A stretch of 12,181 bases of DNA from an uncultured Mycoplasmatota bacterium. GTDB taxonomy: Bacteria; Bacillota_I; Bacilli_A; RF39; UBA660. The notes under the pieces were generated by a model. The model was given only the letters and a program-made list of their open reading frames with translations. It made no database searches and was not told the DNA's origin. The position numbers were made by a program, and so were the translations under genes. The stretch spans positions 1 to 12,181 of the forward strand of contig CANSDD010000050.1 of assembly GCA_947645535.1 (NCBI GenBank), given 5' to 3'. Shown piece by piece: positions 5,809 to 12,181 of the stretch. Each line of letters opens with the position of its first letter. Position 1 is the stretch's first letter.

Positions 5809-5845
5809 AAAGATGTTCTTTTGTGGAAGAATATCTTTAGGAGGG
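5809..5845 (+). promoter_or_regulatory. Leader hairpin touching the comK ribosome binding site
   Basis: AAAGATGTTCTT (5809-5820) pairs with AAGAATATCTTT (5827-5838): a 12-bp stem including one G-U pair, with a 6-base loop TTGTGG. The Shine-Dalgarno AGGAGGG (5839-5845) begins at the next base, 7 bases before the ATG. The hairpin does not cover the ribosome binding site but directly abuts it. It could stabilise the mRNA, position the ribosome or act as a regulated structure. Confidence 0.7.
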
Positions 5846-5852
5846 TATAATT

Positions 5853-6302
5853 ATGAAAGAAAAATATGAGATTAATTCTAGAACAATTGCTATTATTCCA
5901 GTTGCGGAAAATATTTCCCAAATAATAGAAGTAGAGGATAACTTTTTAATTCATCAATCAACAACAGGAATTATTGAAGATAGTTGTAAATTTTTCGGAA
6001 GTTCATACTCTGGAAGGCATGAAGGAACCAAAAATTTAATAGGAGTTAACTATAAATCTCCAATTATTGTAGAAGAATCATTGGAATTAATATTTTTTCC
6101 AACAGCATCACCAAGAATACAAGATTGTGCATGGTTATCATTAAATCATATTGAGAATTATTTTAAAAAAGGGTATGTAACACAAATAAATTTCAAAAAT
6201 GGCAAGAAAATAGAATTAGAAATATCTTGTGGCTCTTTAGAAAATCAAATTATGAGAGCTACAATGCTAGAGGTGATGCATCGCAAGAGAAAATTAGCAT
6301 AA
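5853..6302 (+). CDS. comK: ComK-family competence transcription factor, C-terminally short
   Basis: ComK is the DNA-binding master activator of genetic competence in Bacillus. This 149-residue protein aligns along nearly its whole length with B. subtilis ComK: YEINSRTIAIIP (5-16, cf. YEVNGATIAVLP), SCKFFGSSYSGRHEGT (44-59, cf. SCRFFGSSYAGRKAGT), KSPIIVEESLELIFFPT (68-84), CAWLS (92-96), NGKKIELEIS (116-125) and ENQIMRATML (130-139, cf. ENQVYRTAWL). It ends at HRKRKLA, about 40 residues before the end of the 192-residue B. subtilis protein. The region with the FMLYPK motif bound by MecA is therefore absent. A terminator follows the stop, so this is not a visible frameshift. An AGGAGGG site 7 bases upstream fixes the start. 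Position between dnaN and recF, with its own promoter and terminators, is unusual. The family assignment is strong; the biological role is inferred. Confidence 0.9.
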   Translation: MKEKYEINSRTIAIIPVAENISQIIEVEDNFLIHQSTTGIIEDSCKFFGSSYSGRHEGTKNLIGVNYKSPIIVEESLELIFFPTASPRIQDCAWLSLNHIENYFKKGYVTQINFKNGKKIELEISCGSLENQIMRATMLEVMHRKRKLA

Positions 6303-6312
6303 AAAAACGTTT

Positions 6313-6340
6313 AAAAAGCCTTATTTTTAAGGCTTTTTCT
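6313..6340 (+). terminator. Intrinsic terminator after comK
   Basis: A perfect 11-bp stem AAAAAGCCTTA (6313-6323) with TAAGGCTTTTT (6328-6338) closes a TTTT loop and ends in a T-run. It lies 10 bases past the comK stop and separates comK from recF. Because the stem is flanked by A and T runs it could work in both directions. Confidence 0.9.
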
Positions 6341-6359
6341 ATTATTTGCGATTATTTTA

Positions 6360-6368
6360 TGATATAAT
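6360..6368 (+). promoter_or_regulatory. Extended -10 promoter of recF-gyrB-gyrA
   Basis: TGATATAAT (6360-6368) matches the extended -10 form TGnTATAAT exactly. No good -35 box lies 17 bp upstream, which such promoters tolerate. The start would be near 6375, where an inverted repeat TATGTA (6375-6380) and TACATA (6387-6392) begins. Its place just after the comK terminator makes it the likely start of the recF-gyrase operon, with a leader of about 70 bases. Confidence 0.65.
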
Positions 6369-6444
6369 AATATGTATGTATAGGTGTACATAGCTTTTTA
6401 AAAAAACTTATACTGAGCATAAAAACGGGAAAAGAGGAGATTTC

Positions 6445-7581
6445 ATGATTTTACATTCAATTAAACTTGGCAATTTTCGTAATTATGAAAACATAGAAGT
6501 TTCCTTATCTAATGGAATTAACATTATATATGGAGATAATGCTCAAGGAAAAACTAATTTATTGGAAAGTATTTATGTATTAGCCCTTACAAAATCGCAT
6601 CGTTCTTTTATTGATCACAATTTAATAAAAGATGAAAAACAAATATCTAAAGTATCTGGAAGAGTTGAAAAAAATGGAATATCCACAAATTATGAAGTGG
6701 TAATAGAACAGAAAAAAAAGAAATGTTTTATTGATGGAAATGAAATTAAGAAATTATCAGATTATATTTCTAATCTAAATATTGTGATATTTTATCCAGA
6801 AGATTTAGAAATTATAAAAGGAGCGCCAGATTTACGAAGACGGTATATCAATATGGAAATAAGTCAATTAGATCGAAATTATTTTACTATATTGAATGAC
6901 TATAATCGATTATTAAAAATGAGAAATGATTCCTTGAAAAATATGACCTCATTTAGTGGTTTAGAACATCCATATTTTTCAGCTTTAACAGAATATTTAA
7001 TAGAAAAGGCTGCATTTCTTTATAAGATGAGAATGAAATTTATAAAGAAGCTGAATGATAATTGTGAAAGAATATTTAAAGATATTTCTGGAAAAGATAA
7101 ATTCCATATAAAATATGAAAGTACTTTTATATTGGAAAATATGACAATAGAAGAAATTAAGGAAATATTAAAGCAAAAATTTAATGAAGGAAAATATCAA
7201 GAATATAAATTGCGAACAACAATAATAGGTCCTCATAAAGATGATATTTCTTTTTGGCTTGATGATAAAAATTTAAAAAAATTTGGTTCACAAGGGCAAC
7301 AGAGAATGGCTATATTATCATTAAAACTATCAGAGATTTCTATTTTTAATGGGTATTGTAATAGTAAACCTATTTTATTGTTAGATGATGTTTTCAGTGA
7401 ATTAGATGATATGAAAAAAAATAATTTATTGACTTATATTAATGGAGATATTCAAACAATTATTACAACAACAGAAGTTAATAATATAGAATCAGGTATT
7501 TTAGAAACAGCTAAATTGATAGAAATAAAAGATGGTGCAATAAAAAGTATAACAGAGGTGAGAGAAGAACATGGAAAATAA
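6445..7581 (+). CDS. recF: DNA replication and repair protein RecF
   Basis: SMC-like ATPase that with RecO and RecR loads RecA at single-strand gaps and stalled forks. It has 378 residues, the family size. Walker A is GDNAQGKT (30-37) and the typical start is MILHSIKLGNFRNYEN. The ABC signature region is GSQGQQRMAILSLKLSEI (281-298), and Walker B with the catalytic acidic residues is ILLLDDVFSELD (310-321). FYPEDLEIIKGAPDLRRRYIN is also characteristic. AGAGGAG lies 7 bases before the ATG. The stop overlaps the gyrB start by 11 bases, implying translational coupling. The small remB/yaaB gene that separates recF from gyrB in B. subtilis is not present. Confidence 0.97.
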   Translation: MILHSIKLGNFRNYENIEVSLSNGINIIYGDNAQGKTNLLESIYVLALTKSHRSFIDHNLIKDEKQISKVSGRVEKNGISTNYEVVIEQKKKKCFIDGNEIKKLSDYISNLNIVIFYPEDLEIIKGAPDLRRRYINMEISQLDRNYFTILNDYNRLLKMRNDSLKNMTSFSGLEHPYFSALTEYLIEKAAFLYKMRMKFIKKLNDNCERIFKDISGKDKFHIKYESTFILENMTIEEIKEILKQKFNEGKYQEYKLRTTIIGPHKDDISFWLDDKNLKKFGSQGQQRMAILSLKLSEISIFNGYCNSKPILLLDDVFSELDDMKKNNLLTYINGDIQTIITTTEVNNIESGILETAKLIEIKDGAIKSITEVREEHGK

Positions 7582-9496
7582 TGAACATTATGATGCTTCC
7601 GATATTCAAGTTTTAGAAGGATTAGAAGCTGTTAGAAAGCGTCCTGGAATGTATATCGGTACTACAGATGTAAAAGGATTACATCATTTAGTTTGGGAAA
7701 TAGTGGACAATGCAATTGATGAATCGCTAGCAGGATATTGTAATAACATTGAAGTTATTATAAATAAAGAAAATTCAATAACCGTAAAAGATGATGGTAG
7801 AGGTATTCCTGTGGATATTCATCCAAAAACCAAAATATCTACTGTGGAAACTGTTTATACAGTACTTCATGCAGGTGGAAAATTTGGTGGTGGAGGCTAT
7901 AAAGTTTCTGGAGGATTACATGGTGTAGGGGCATCAGTAGTTAATGCTTTATCAAAATGGGTGGAAGTGAAAGTATATAAGAATGGCAACATTAATTATA
8001 TTCGTTTTGAAAATGGAGGACATACAACAGAACCATTGAAAGTAATTGATAAGTGTGATATCAATCGTACAGGAACAGTAGTAACATTTAAACCAGATCC
8101 AGAAATTTTTGATACTGATATATATGATTATAATACATTAAAAGTTAGAATCAGAGAATTAGCTTTTTTAAATAAAGGTTTAAAAATAACAATAAGAGAT
8201 GATAGAGACGACGAAGATACGACAGGAGAAACATTTATTTATGAAGGTGGAATTTCAGAATATGTAAGGTTTATCAATCAAGGAAAAACACCAATTCATG
8301 AAAATATTATTCATTTAGAAGGAACAGAAGATAATGTTATGTTTGAAGTGGCTCTTCAATATAATACTGGCTATAATGATAATATTTATTCTTTTGTAAA
8401 TAATATCAATACACATGATGGTGGAACACATGAAGAAGGTGTAAAGAGAGCATTAACTAGGGTAATCAATAACTATGCTAGAAAAAATGGAATTTTAAAA
8501 GAAAAAGATGAATCTTTAACAGGTGATGATGTTAAAGAAGGATTAACAATGATTATATCATGTAAGCATCCTAATCCTCAGTTTGAAGGTCAAACAAAAG
8601 GTAGATTGGGAAATAGTGAAGTAAGAAAACTAGCAGACAACGTTTTCTCTGAAGGATTCGAAAAGTTTTTGCTTGAAAATCCAGATGAAGCAAAGAAAAT
8701 AGTAGAAAAAGCAATGCTTGCTTGTCGTGCACGTAATGCTGCAAAAAAAGCTCGGGAAATAACTAGAAAAAGTGATTTAGCAATTAGTAATTTTTTTGGG
8801 AAATTATCTGATTGTAAGAGTAAAGACCCAAAAGTATCAGAAATATTTATAGTCGAGGGAGATTCGGCTGGAGGAAGTGCGAAAAAAGGCCGAGATTCTA
8901 TGACTCAAGCTATTCTTCCACTTAGAGGTAAAATTTTAAATGTTGAAAAGGCACGTCTTGATAGGGCTTTGGGAAATGAAGAAATAAGAACAATTATAAC
9001 AGCATTTGGTACAGGTATTGGTGATGAATTTGATTTATCAAAGCTAAGATATGACAAAATAATTATCATGACTGATGCCGATGTTGACGGTTCTCATATT
9101 CGTGTATTATTATTAACACTTTTCTATAGATTTTTTAGACCTATAGTGGAGGCTGGTCATATATATGCAGCCCAACCACCATTATTTAGAATCATGCATG
9201 GGAAAACACGAAAATATGTTCTGGACGAAAAGGAAAAAGAAGAATACTTGGCAAGTTTACCTGATAATGTACGAGCTAGGGCGGAAATAGCACGTATGAA
9301 AGGATTGGGGGAAATGGATGCTGAAGAATTAAATGAAACAACTATGGATATTGAAAAACGTACACTTAGAAAAATAACTGTAGATGATTGTGTAGCAGCG
9401 GATGCAATATTTGAAAAATTAATGGGTGATGAAGTAGAGCCTAGAAGAGAATTTATTGAAGAAAATGCAAGATATGTGGAAAACTTAGATATATAG
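7571..9496 (+). CDS. gyrB: DNA gyrase subunit B
   Basis: ATPase subunit of the A2B2 gyrase that introduces negative supercoils. At 641 residues it is full length. The GHKL ATPase domain has EIVDNAIDE (general-base region, E43 and N47), DDGRGIP (74-80) and GLHGVGASVVNALS (115-128). The transducer carries the QTK loop (341-343). The TOPRIM domain has EGDSAGG with the metal-binding E429, PLRGKILNVEKAR (450-462) and TDADVDGSHIR with D502, D504 and D506. The C-terminal KGLGEMDAEEL (577-587) is the family signature before the tail that contacts GyrA. The ATG sits within recF, with GAGGTGA about 10 bases upstream. gyrA follows after 13 bases. All motifs look intact. Confidence 0.98.
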   Translation: MENNEHYDASDIQVLEGLEAVRKRPGMYIGTTDVKGLHHLVWEIVDNAIDESLAGYCNNIEVIINKENSITVKDDGRGIPVDIHPKTKISTVETVYTVLHAGGKFGGGGYKVSGGLHGVGASVVNALSKWVEVKVYKNGNINYIRFENGGHTTEPLKVIDKCDINRTGTVVTFKPDPEIFDTDIYDYNTLKVRIRELAFLNKGLKITIRDDRDDEDTTGETFIYEGGISEYVRFINQGKTPIHENIIHLEGTEDNVMFEVALQYNTGYNDNIYSFVNNINTHDGGTHEEGVKRALTRVINNYARKNGILKEKDESLTGDDVKEGLTMIISCKHPNPQFEGQTKGRLGNSEVRKLADNVFSEGFEKFLLENPDEAKKIVEKAMLACRARNAAKKAREITRKSDLAISNFFGKLSDCKSKDPKVSEIFIVEGDSAGGSAKKGRDSMTQAILPLRGKILNVEKARLDRALGNEEIRTIITAFGTGIGDEFDLSKLRYDKIIIMTDADVDGSHIRVLLLTLFYRFFRPIVEAGHIYAAQPPLFRIMHGKTRKYVLDEKEKEEYLASLPDNVRARAEIARMKGLGEMDAEELNETTMDIEKRTLRKITVDDCVAADAIFEKLMGDEVEPRREFIEENARYVENLDI

Positions 9497-9509
9497 GGGG
9501 TGAATTGCA

Positions 9510-12056
9510 GTGGAAAACAATGAAGAAAAAATAGTAGAAAACAATCATGAAGAAATTAAAAAAGAAGAATTTAATGATAAATTTCACGAAAGAGATAGTT
9601 TATCAGAAAATAATATTGTAAATGAAGTTAGAAGTTCATTTCTTGATTATTCAATGAGTGTCATAACATCACGTGCGATACCTGATTTGAGAGACGGATT
9701 AAAACCAGTACATAGAAGAATTTTATGGTCTATGTACGAAGAAGGAAATACTCCTGATAAGCCTCATAAAAAATCTGCAACAACAGTTGGATATGTTATG
9801 GGACATTATCATCCACATGGAGATTCTTCTATTTATGAAGCAATGGTTCGTTTAGCTCAAGATTTCAATCAAAGATATATGTTAGTAGATGGACATGGTA
9901 ATTTTGGTAATATTGAAGGAGATGGAGCAGCAGCATATCGTTATACAGAAGCAAGATTATCTAAAATATCATTAGAATTATTAAAAGATATCAATAAAGA
10001 TACAGTTGATATGGAAGATAACTTTGATGCAACTAGTAAAGAGCCAAAAGTATTACCTAGTAGATTTCCCAATGTTCTTGTCAATGGCTCAATGGGAATT
10101 GCAGTAGGTATGGCCACGAATATTCCACCACATAATTTAGGTGAAGTAATAGATGGTTGTGTTGCTTATATTGATAATCCAGATATTGATACAATAGGTC
10201 TTATGCAACATATTAAAGGACCTGATTTTCCAACAGGTGGCATTATTTTAGGTAATTCAGGAATAAGAAAAGCCTATGAAACTGGTAGAGGATCAATCAC
10301 TATAAGAAGTAGAGCTTCTATTGAAGAGCATGGAAATCACACACAAATAGTTATAACAGAAGTTCCTTATGGTGTTAATACAATGGATTTAAAGAACAAA
10401 GTAGCTGAATTAGTACATAATAAAATAATTGAAGGTATAGCAGATTATCATACCGATTTAAAAGATGGTGTTAAAATTACAATAACATTAAAGAAAGATG
10501 CTAATGCACAAGTTATTTTAAATAATTTATATAAACATACAGCATTCCAAAATAATTATGGAATTATATTTTTAATGCTTGATAATGGAACACCAAAAAC
10601 CTTACCTTTAAAAGATATAATTTCTAAATATATAGATCATCAAAAAGAAGTAATTATAAGAAGAACAAGATTTGACTTAAAAAAATCAGAAGCAAGAGTT
10701 CATATATTAGAAGGATATAAAATAGCACTTGATAATTTAGATGCAGTTATTAAGATAATTAGAGAATCTGAAACTGATAACGAAGCAAGAGAATCATTGA
10801 TGAGCAATTTCAATTTAACACAGATTCAAGCAGATAGTATTCTAGAATTAAAATTGAGAAGATTAACAGGCTTAGAGAGAGCTAAAATAGAAGAGGAACT
10901 TGCTAACTTGCTAAAAGTAATAGAAGATTTAAAAGCAATATTAAGTAGTGAACAAAAAGTCTTAGACATTATAAAACAAGAATTATTAGATATAAAAAAT
11001 AAATATGCAGATGAAAGACGAACATCTATTGATATGACAGCTATTGATTATATTGATGACGAATCTTTAATTCCTGTTGAAGATTTAGTTGTCACATTAA
11101 CAAATAAAGGTTATATAAAGAGAGTTAGTAGTGAAACATATAAAATACAAAATAGAGGTGGAGTAGGAGTAAAAGGTATGACTACAAACGAAGAAGACTT
11201 TGTAGAAAATATTCTTTCTATGACAACTCACGATTACATTCTATTCTTCTCTAATAAAGGAAAAGTTTATAGAATGAAAGGTTACGAAGTTCCAGTATTT
11301 GCTCGTCAATCAAAGGGGCTTCCAATTATCAACTTATTGGCAATAGAAAAAGATGAAAAAATAAAAGCAATGTTAAAAGTGAGTAATGCTGATGCTGCGA
11401 AATATTTAGTGTTCTGTACGCAAAAGGGAATTGTAAAAAGGACAGAATTATCTGAATTTGAAAATATTCGAACAAACGGAAAACTTGCAATTTCATTAAG
11501 AGAAGATGACGAATTGATAGCAGTAAAGAAAACTGCTGGAAATAATGAAATTTTAATTGCATCTTCAAATGGAAGAATGATTCGTTTTGATGAAAATGAA
11601 ATTAGAATTATGGGGAGAAGTGCCTCAGGAGTAAAAGGAATAGAAGTAGAAGAAGGAAATGTTGTAGGTTGTGAAATAGCCGAAGATAACCAGAAAGTAT
11701 TAGTGGTAACAGAAAATGGTTATGGAAAGCAAACTTCATTATCTGAATATAGAATGACTCACAGGGGAAGCAAAGGAGTTAAGGCATTAAATATAACTGA
11801 AAAAAATGGTAATATAGTGGCTTTCCAATCAGTTCATGGAGATGAAGATTTAATGATTATAACGAATAATGGAATAATTATAAGAATATCATTAGATCAA
11901 ATTTCTAAAACTGGGCGAGTATCCCAAGGTGTAAAACTAATCAATTTAAAAGATAGTCAACAAGTGGCGACTGCAGCAGTGATAGAGAAAATAAATGAAG
12001 AAGAAGAAGTAATTGAAAATTCAGAAAAATCTGAATCATCAGAAAAAGAGATGTAA
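9510..12056 (+). CDS. gyrA: DNA gyrase subunit A
   Basis: DNA cleavage-religation and wrapping subunit of gyrase, 848 residues. The start is GTG at 9510, chosen because GGGGGTGA (9496-9503) lies 6 bases upstream and no in-frame ATG occurs before the conserved core. An acidic, low-complexity N-terminus (about 1-38) precedes SSFLDYSMSVITSRAIPDLRDGLKPVHRRIL. The catalytic tyrosine is Y145 in AAYRYTEARL. The quinolone-region positions are the common Gram-positive type (S106 and E110 in HPHGDSSIYE). The C-terminal wrapping domain keeps repeated beta-propeller blades (for example TNKGYIKRV, SNKGKVYRM, TQKGIVKRT, SNGRMIRF, ENGYGKQT, NNGIIIRI). The GyrA-box reads QNRGGVG instead of the usual Q[R/K]RGG[R/K]G. 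The tail is acidic. Synteny with gyrB argues for GyrA and not ParC. Confidence 0.97.
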   Translation: MENNEEKIVENNHEEIKKEEFNDKFHERDSLSENNIVNEVRSSFLDYSMSVITSRAIPDLRDGLKPVHRRILWSMYEEGNTPDKPHKKSATTVGYVMGHYHPHGDSSIYEAMVRLAQDFNQRYMLVDGHGNFGNIEGDGAAAYRYTEARLSKISLELLKDINKDTVDMEDNFDATSKEPKVLPSRFPNVLVNGSMGIAVGMATNIPPHNLGEVIDGCVAYIDNPDIDTIGLMQHIKGPDFPTGGIILGNSGIRKAYETGRGSITIRSRASIEEHGNHTQIVITEVPYGVNTMDLKNKVAELVHNKIIEGIADYHTDLKDGVKITITLKKDANAQVILNNLYKHTAFQNNYGIIFLMLDNGTPKTLPLKDIISKYIDHQKEVIIRRTRFDLKKSEARVHILEGYKIALDNLDAVIKIIRESETDNEARESLMSNFNLTQIQADSILELKLRRLTGLERAKIEEELANLLKVIEDLKAILSSEQKVLDIIKQELLDIKNKYADERRTSIDMTAIDYIDDESLIPVEDLVVTLTNKGYIKRVSSETYKIQNRGGVGVKGMTTNEEDFVENILSMTTHDYILFFSNKGKVYRMKGYEVPVFARQSKGLPIINLLAIEKDEKIKAMLKVSNADAAKYLVFCTQKGIVKRTELSEFENIRTNGKLAISLREDDELIAVKKTAGNNEILIASSNGRMIRFDENEIRIMGRSASGVKGIEVEEGNVVGCEIAEDNQKVLVVTENGYGKQTSLSEYRMTHRGSKGVKALNITEKNGNIVAFQSVHGDEDLMIITNNGIIIRISLDQISKTGRVSQGVKLINLKDSQQVATAAVIEKINEEEEVIENSEKSESSEKEM

Positions 12057-12068
12057 TCTCTTTTTTTT
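12043..12068 (+). terminator. Intrinsic terminator that includes the gyrA stop codon
   Basis: AAAAAGAGAT (12043-12052) and ATCTCTTTTT (12056-12065) form a 10-bp stem around the loop GTA and are followed by more T residues to 12068. The TAA stop (12054-12056) lies in the loop and the first stem base, so the hairpin forms from the last gyrA codons. Confidence 0.85.
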
Positions 12069-12086
12069 GTTTACTAAGAAGATAAA

Positions 12087-12102
12087 AGTTTCACGTGAAA
12101 CA
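12087..12102. promoter_or_regulatory. parS: parS-like site 1 (ParB/Spo0J binding)
   Basis: AGTTTCACGTGAAACA matches the Bacillus parS consensus TGTTTCACGTGAAACA at 15 of 16 positions. The inner 14 bases (12088-12101) are a perfect palindrome. Origin-proximal location is where parS sites concentrate. ParB loads here as a CTP-dependent clamp and recruits SMC; that role is known for the family and inferred for this site. Confidence 0.9.
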
Positions 12103-12135
12103 TAGAGTAAAAATAAAAAAAAGAAGGAAGATAAA

Positions 12136-12151
12136 AGTTTCACGTGAAACA
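12136..12151. promoter_or_regulatory. parS: parS-like site 2 (ParB/Spo0J binding)
   Basis: Second identical AGTTTCACGTGAAACA, exactly 49 bp after the first, with the palindromic core at 12137-12150. The spacing is about 4.7 helical turns, so adjacent sites are rotated relative to each other. Confidence 0.9.
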
Positions 12152-12181
12152 TAGAGTAAAAATAAAAAAAAGAAGGAAGAT

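Larger units (their letters stand above)
12078..12181. repeat. 49-bp direct repeat array carrying parS-like sites (continues past the window)
   Basis: Copies at 12078-12126 and 12127-12175 are identical over all 49 bases. The six bases 12176-12181 begin a third copy. Each unit holds one parS-like palindrome followed by an A-rich spacer of fixed sequence. There is no open reading frame of note and no unique spacer, so it is a true tandem array. The total copy number cannot be seen. It starts 10 bases after the gyrA terminator. Confidence 0.95.

Noticed and set aside
5715..5850. Possible ComK boxes (AAAA-N5-TTTT) for autoregulation
   Set aside because: No exact match was found; near matches with three of four T occur, but such patterns are expected often in DNA this AT-rich.
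6270..6345. Frameshift explaining the short ComK
   Set aside because: The bases after the stop form a strong terminator and do not encode anything like the ComK C-terminus in any frame I checked.
9670..9675. CACGTG in gyrA as another parS site
   Set aside because: The flanking bases do not continue the parS palindrome.
11329..11568. Minus-strand 79-codon open frame in gyrA
   Set aside because: Shadow of the GyrA C-terminal propeller.
12078..12181. CRISPR array
   Set aside because: The whole 49-bp unit repeats identically, with no unique spacers, and contains a parS palindrome.

Overview
This window is the replication-origin region of an AT-rich Bacillota, most likely a member of the Bacilli. 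The evidence is the conserved order jag-yidC-rnpA-rpmH, then oriC, then dnaA-dnaN-recF-gyrB-gyrA, together with a ComK homologue (a Bacilli-type competence regulator) and near-consensus sigma-A promoters. TGA is used as a stop (rnpA), so the code is standard and not that of Mycoplasma. An affiliation with an Erysipelotrichia- or RF39-like lineage is a guess from base composition and protein style only.

Left arm (1-2694, minus strand, transcribed away from the origin): a partial jag/khpB, yidC, rnpA and rpmH form the usual operon. Its genes overlap by 11 and 4 bases at jag/yidC and yidC/rnpA, and a terminator-like hairpin lies between rpmH and rnpA. rpmH has a perfect consensus promoter (TTGACA, 17 bp, TATAAT) whose -35 box lies inside the 3' end of an unrecognised 201-residue membrane protein gene. 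That gene sits between rpmH and the origin and has its own near-perfect promoter.

Origin (2695-3045 and 4402-4592): a bipartite oriC flanks dnaA. The left half holds one perfect TTATCCACA box, two inverted DnaA-box pairs with identical 5-bp spacers, several weaker boxes and four copies of an unexplained motif, ATTTCCCA. The right half holds a 16-bp palindrome, two abutting TTTTCCACA boxes, a run of TAA-type triplets resembling DnaA-trios, and a 15-bp AT-only tandem repeat that probably forms the unwinding element.

Right arm (3046-12181, plus strand): dnaA, dnaN, a short comK homologue, recF, gyrB and gyrA. comK looks like a self-contained cassette, with a terminator on each side, its own promoter and a 12-bp hairpin touching its ribosome binding site. 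It occupies the place where rlbA/yaaA usually lies. recF-gyrB-gyrA look like one operon from an extended -10 promoter, ending in a terminator that includes the gyrA stop codon. The last 104 bases are a perfect 49-bp direct repeat, each copy carrying a parS-like palindrome for ParB/Spo0J. The array begins a third copy and runs off the window.

Together the genes cover initiation (DnaA/oriC), processivity (DnaN), repair (RecF), supercoiling (gyrase), origin segregation (parS), translation and RNA processing (L34, RNase P) and membrane insertion (YidC/Jag). All are transcribed in the direction of fork movement. The least ordinary items are the tandem parS array, the comK insertion with its leader hairpin, the ATTTCCCA motif in oriC and the unknown membrane protein beside the origin.
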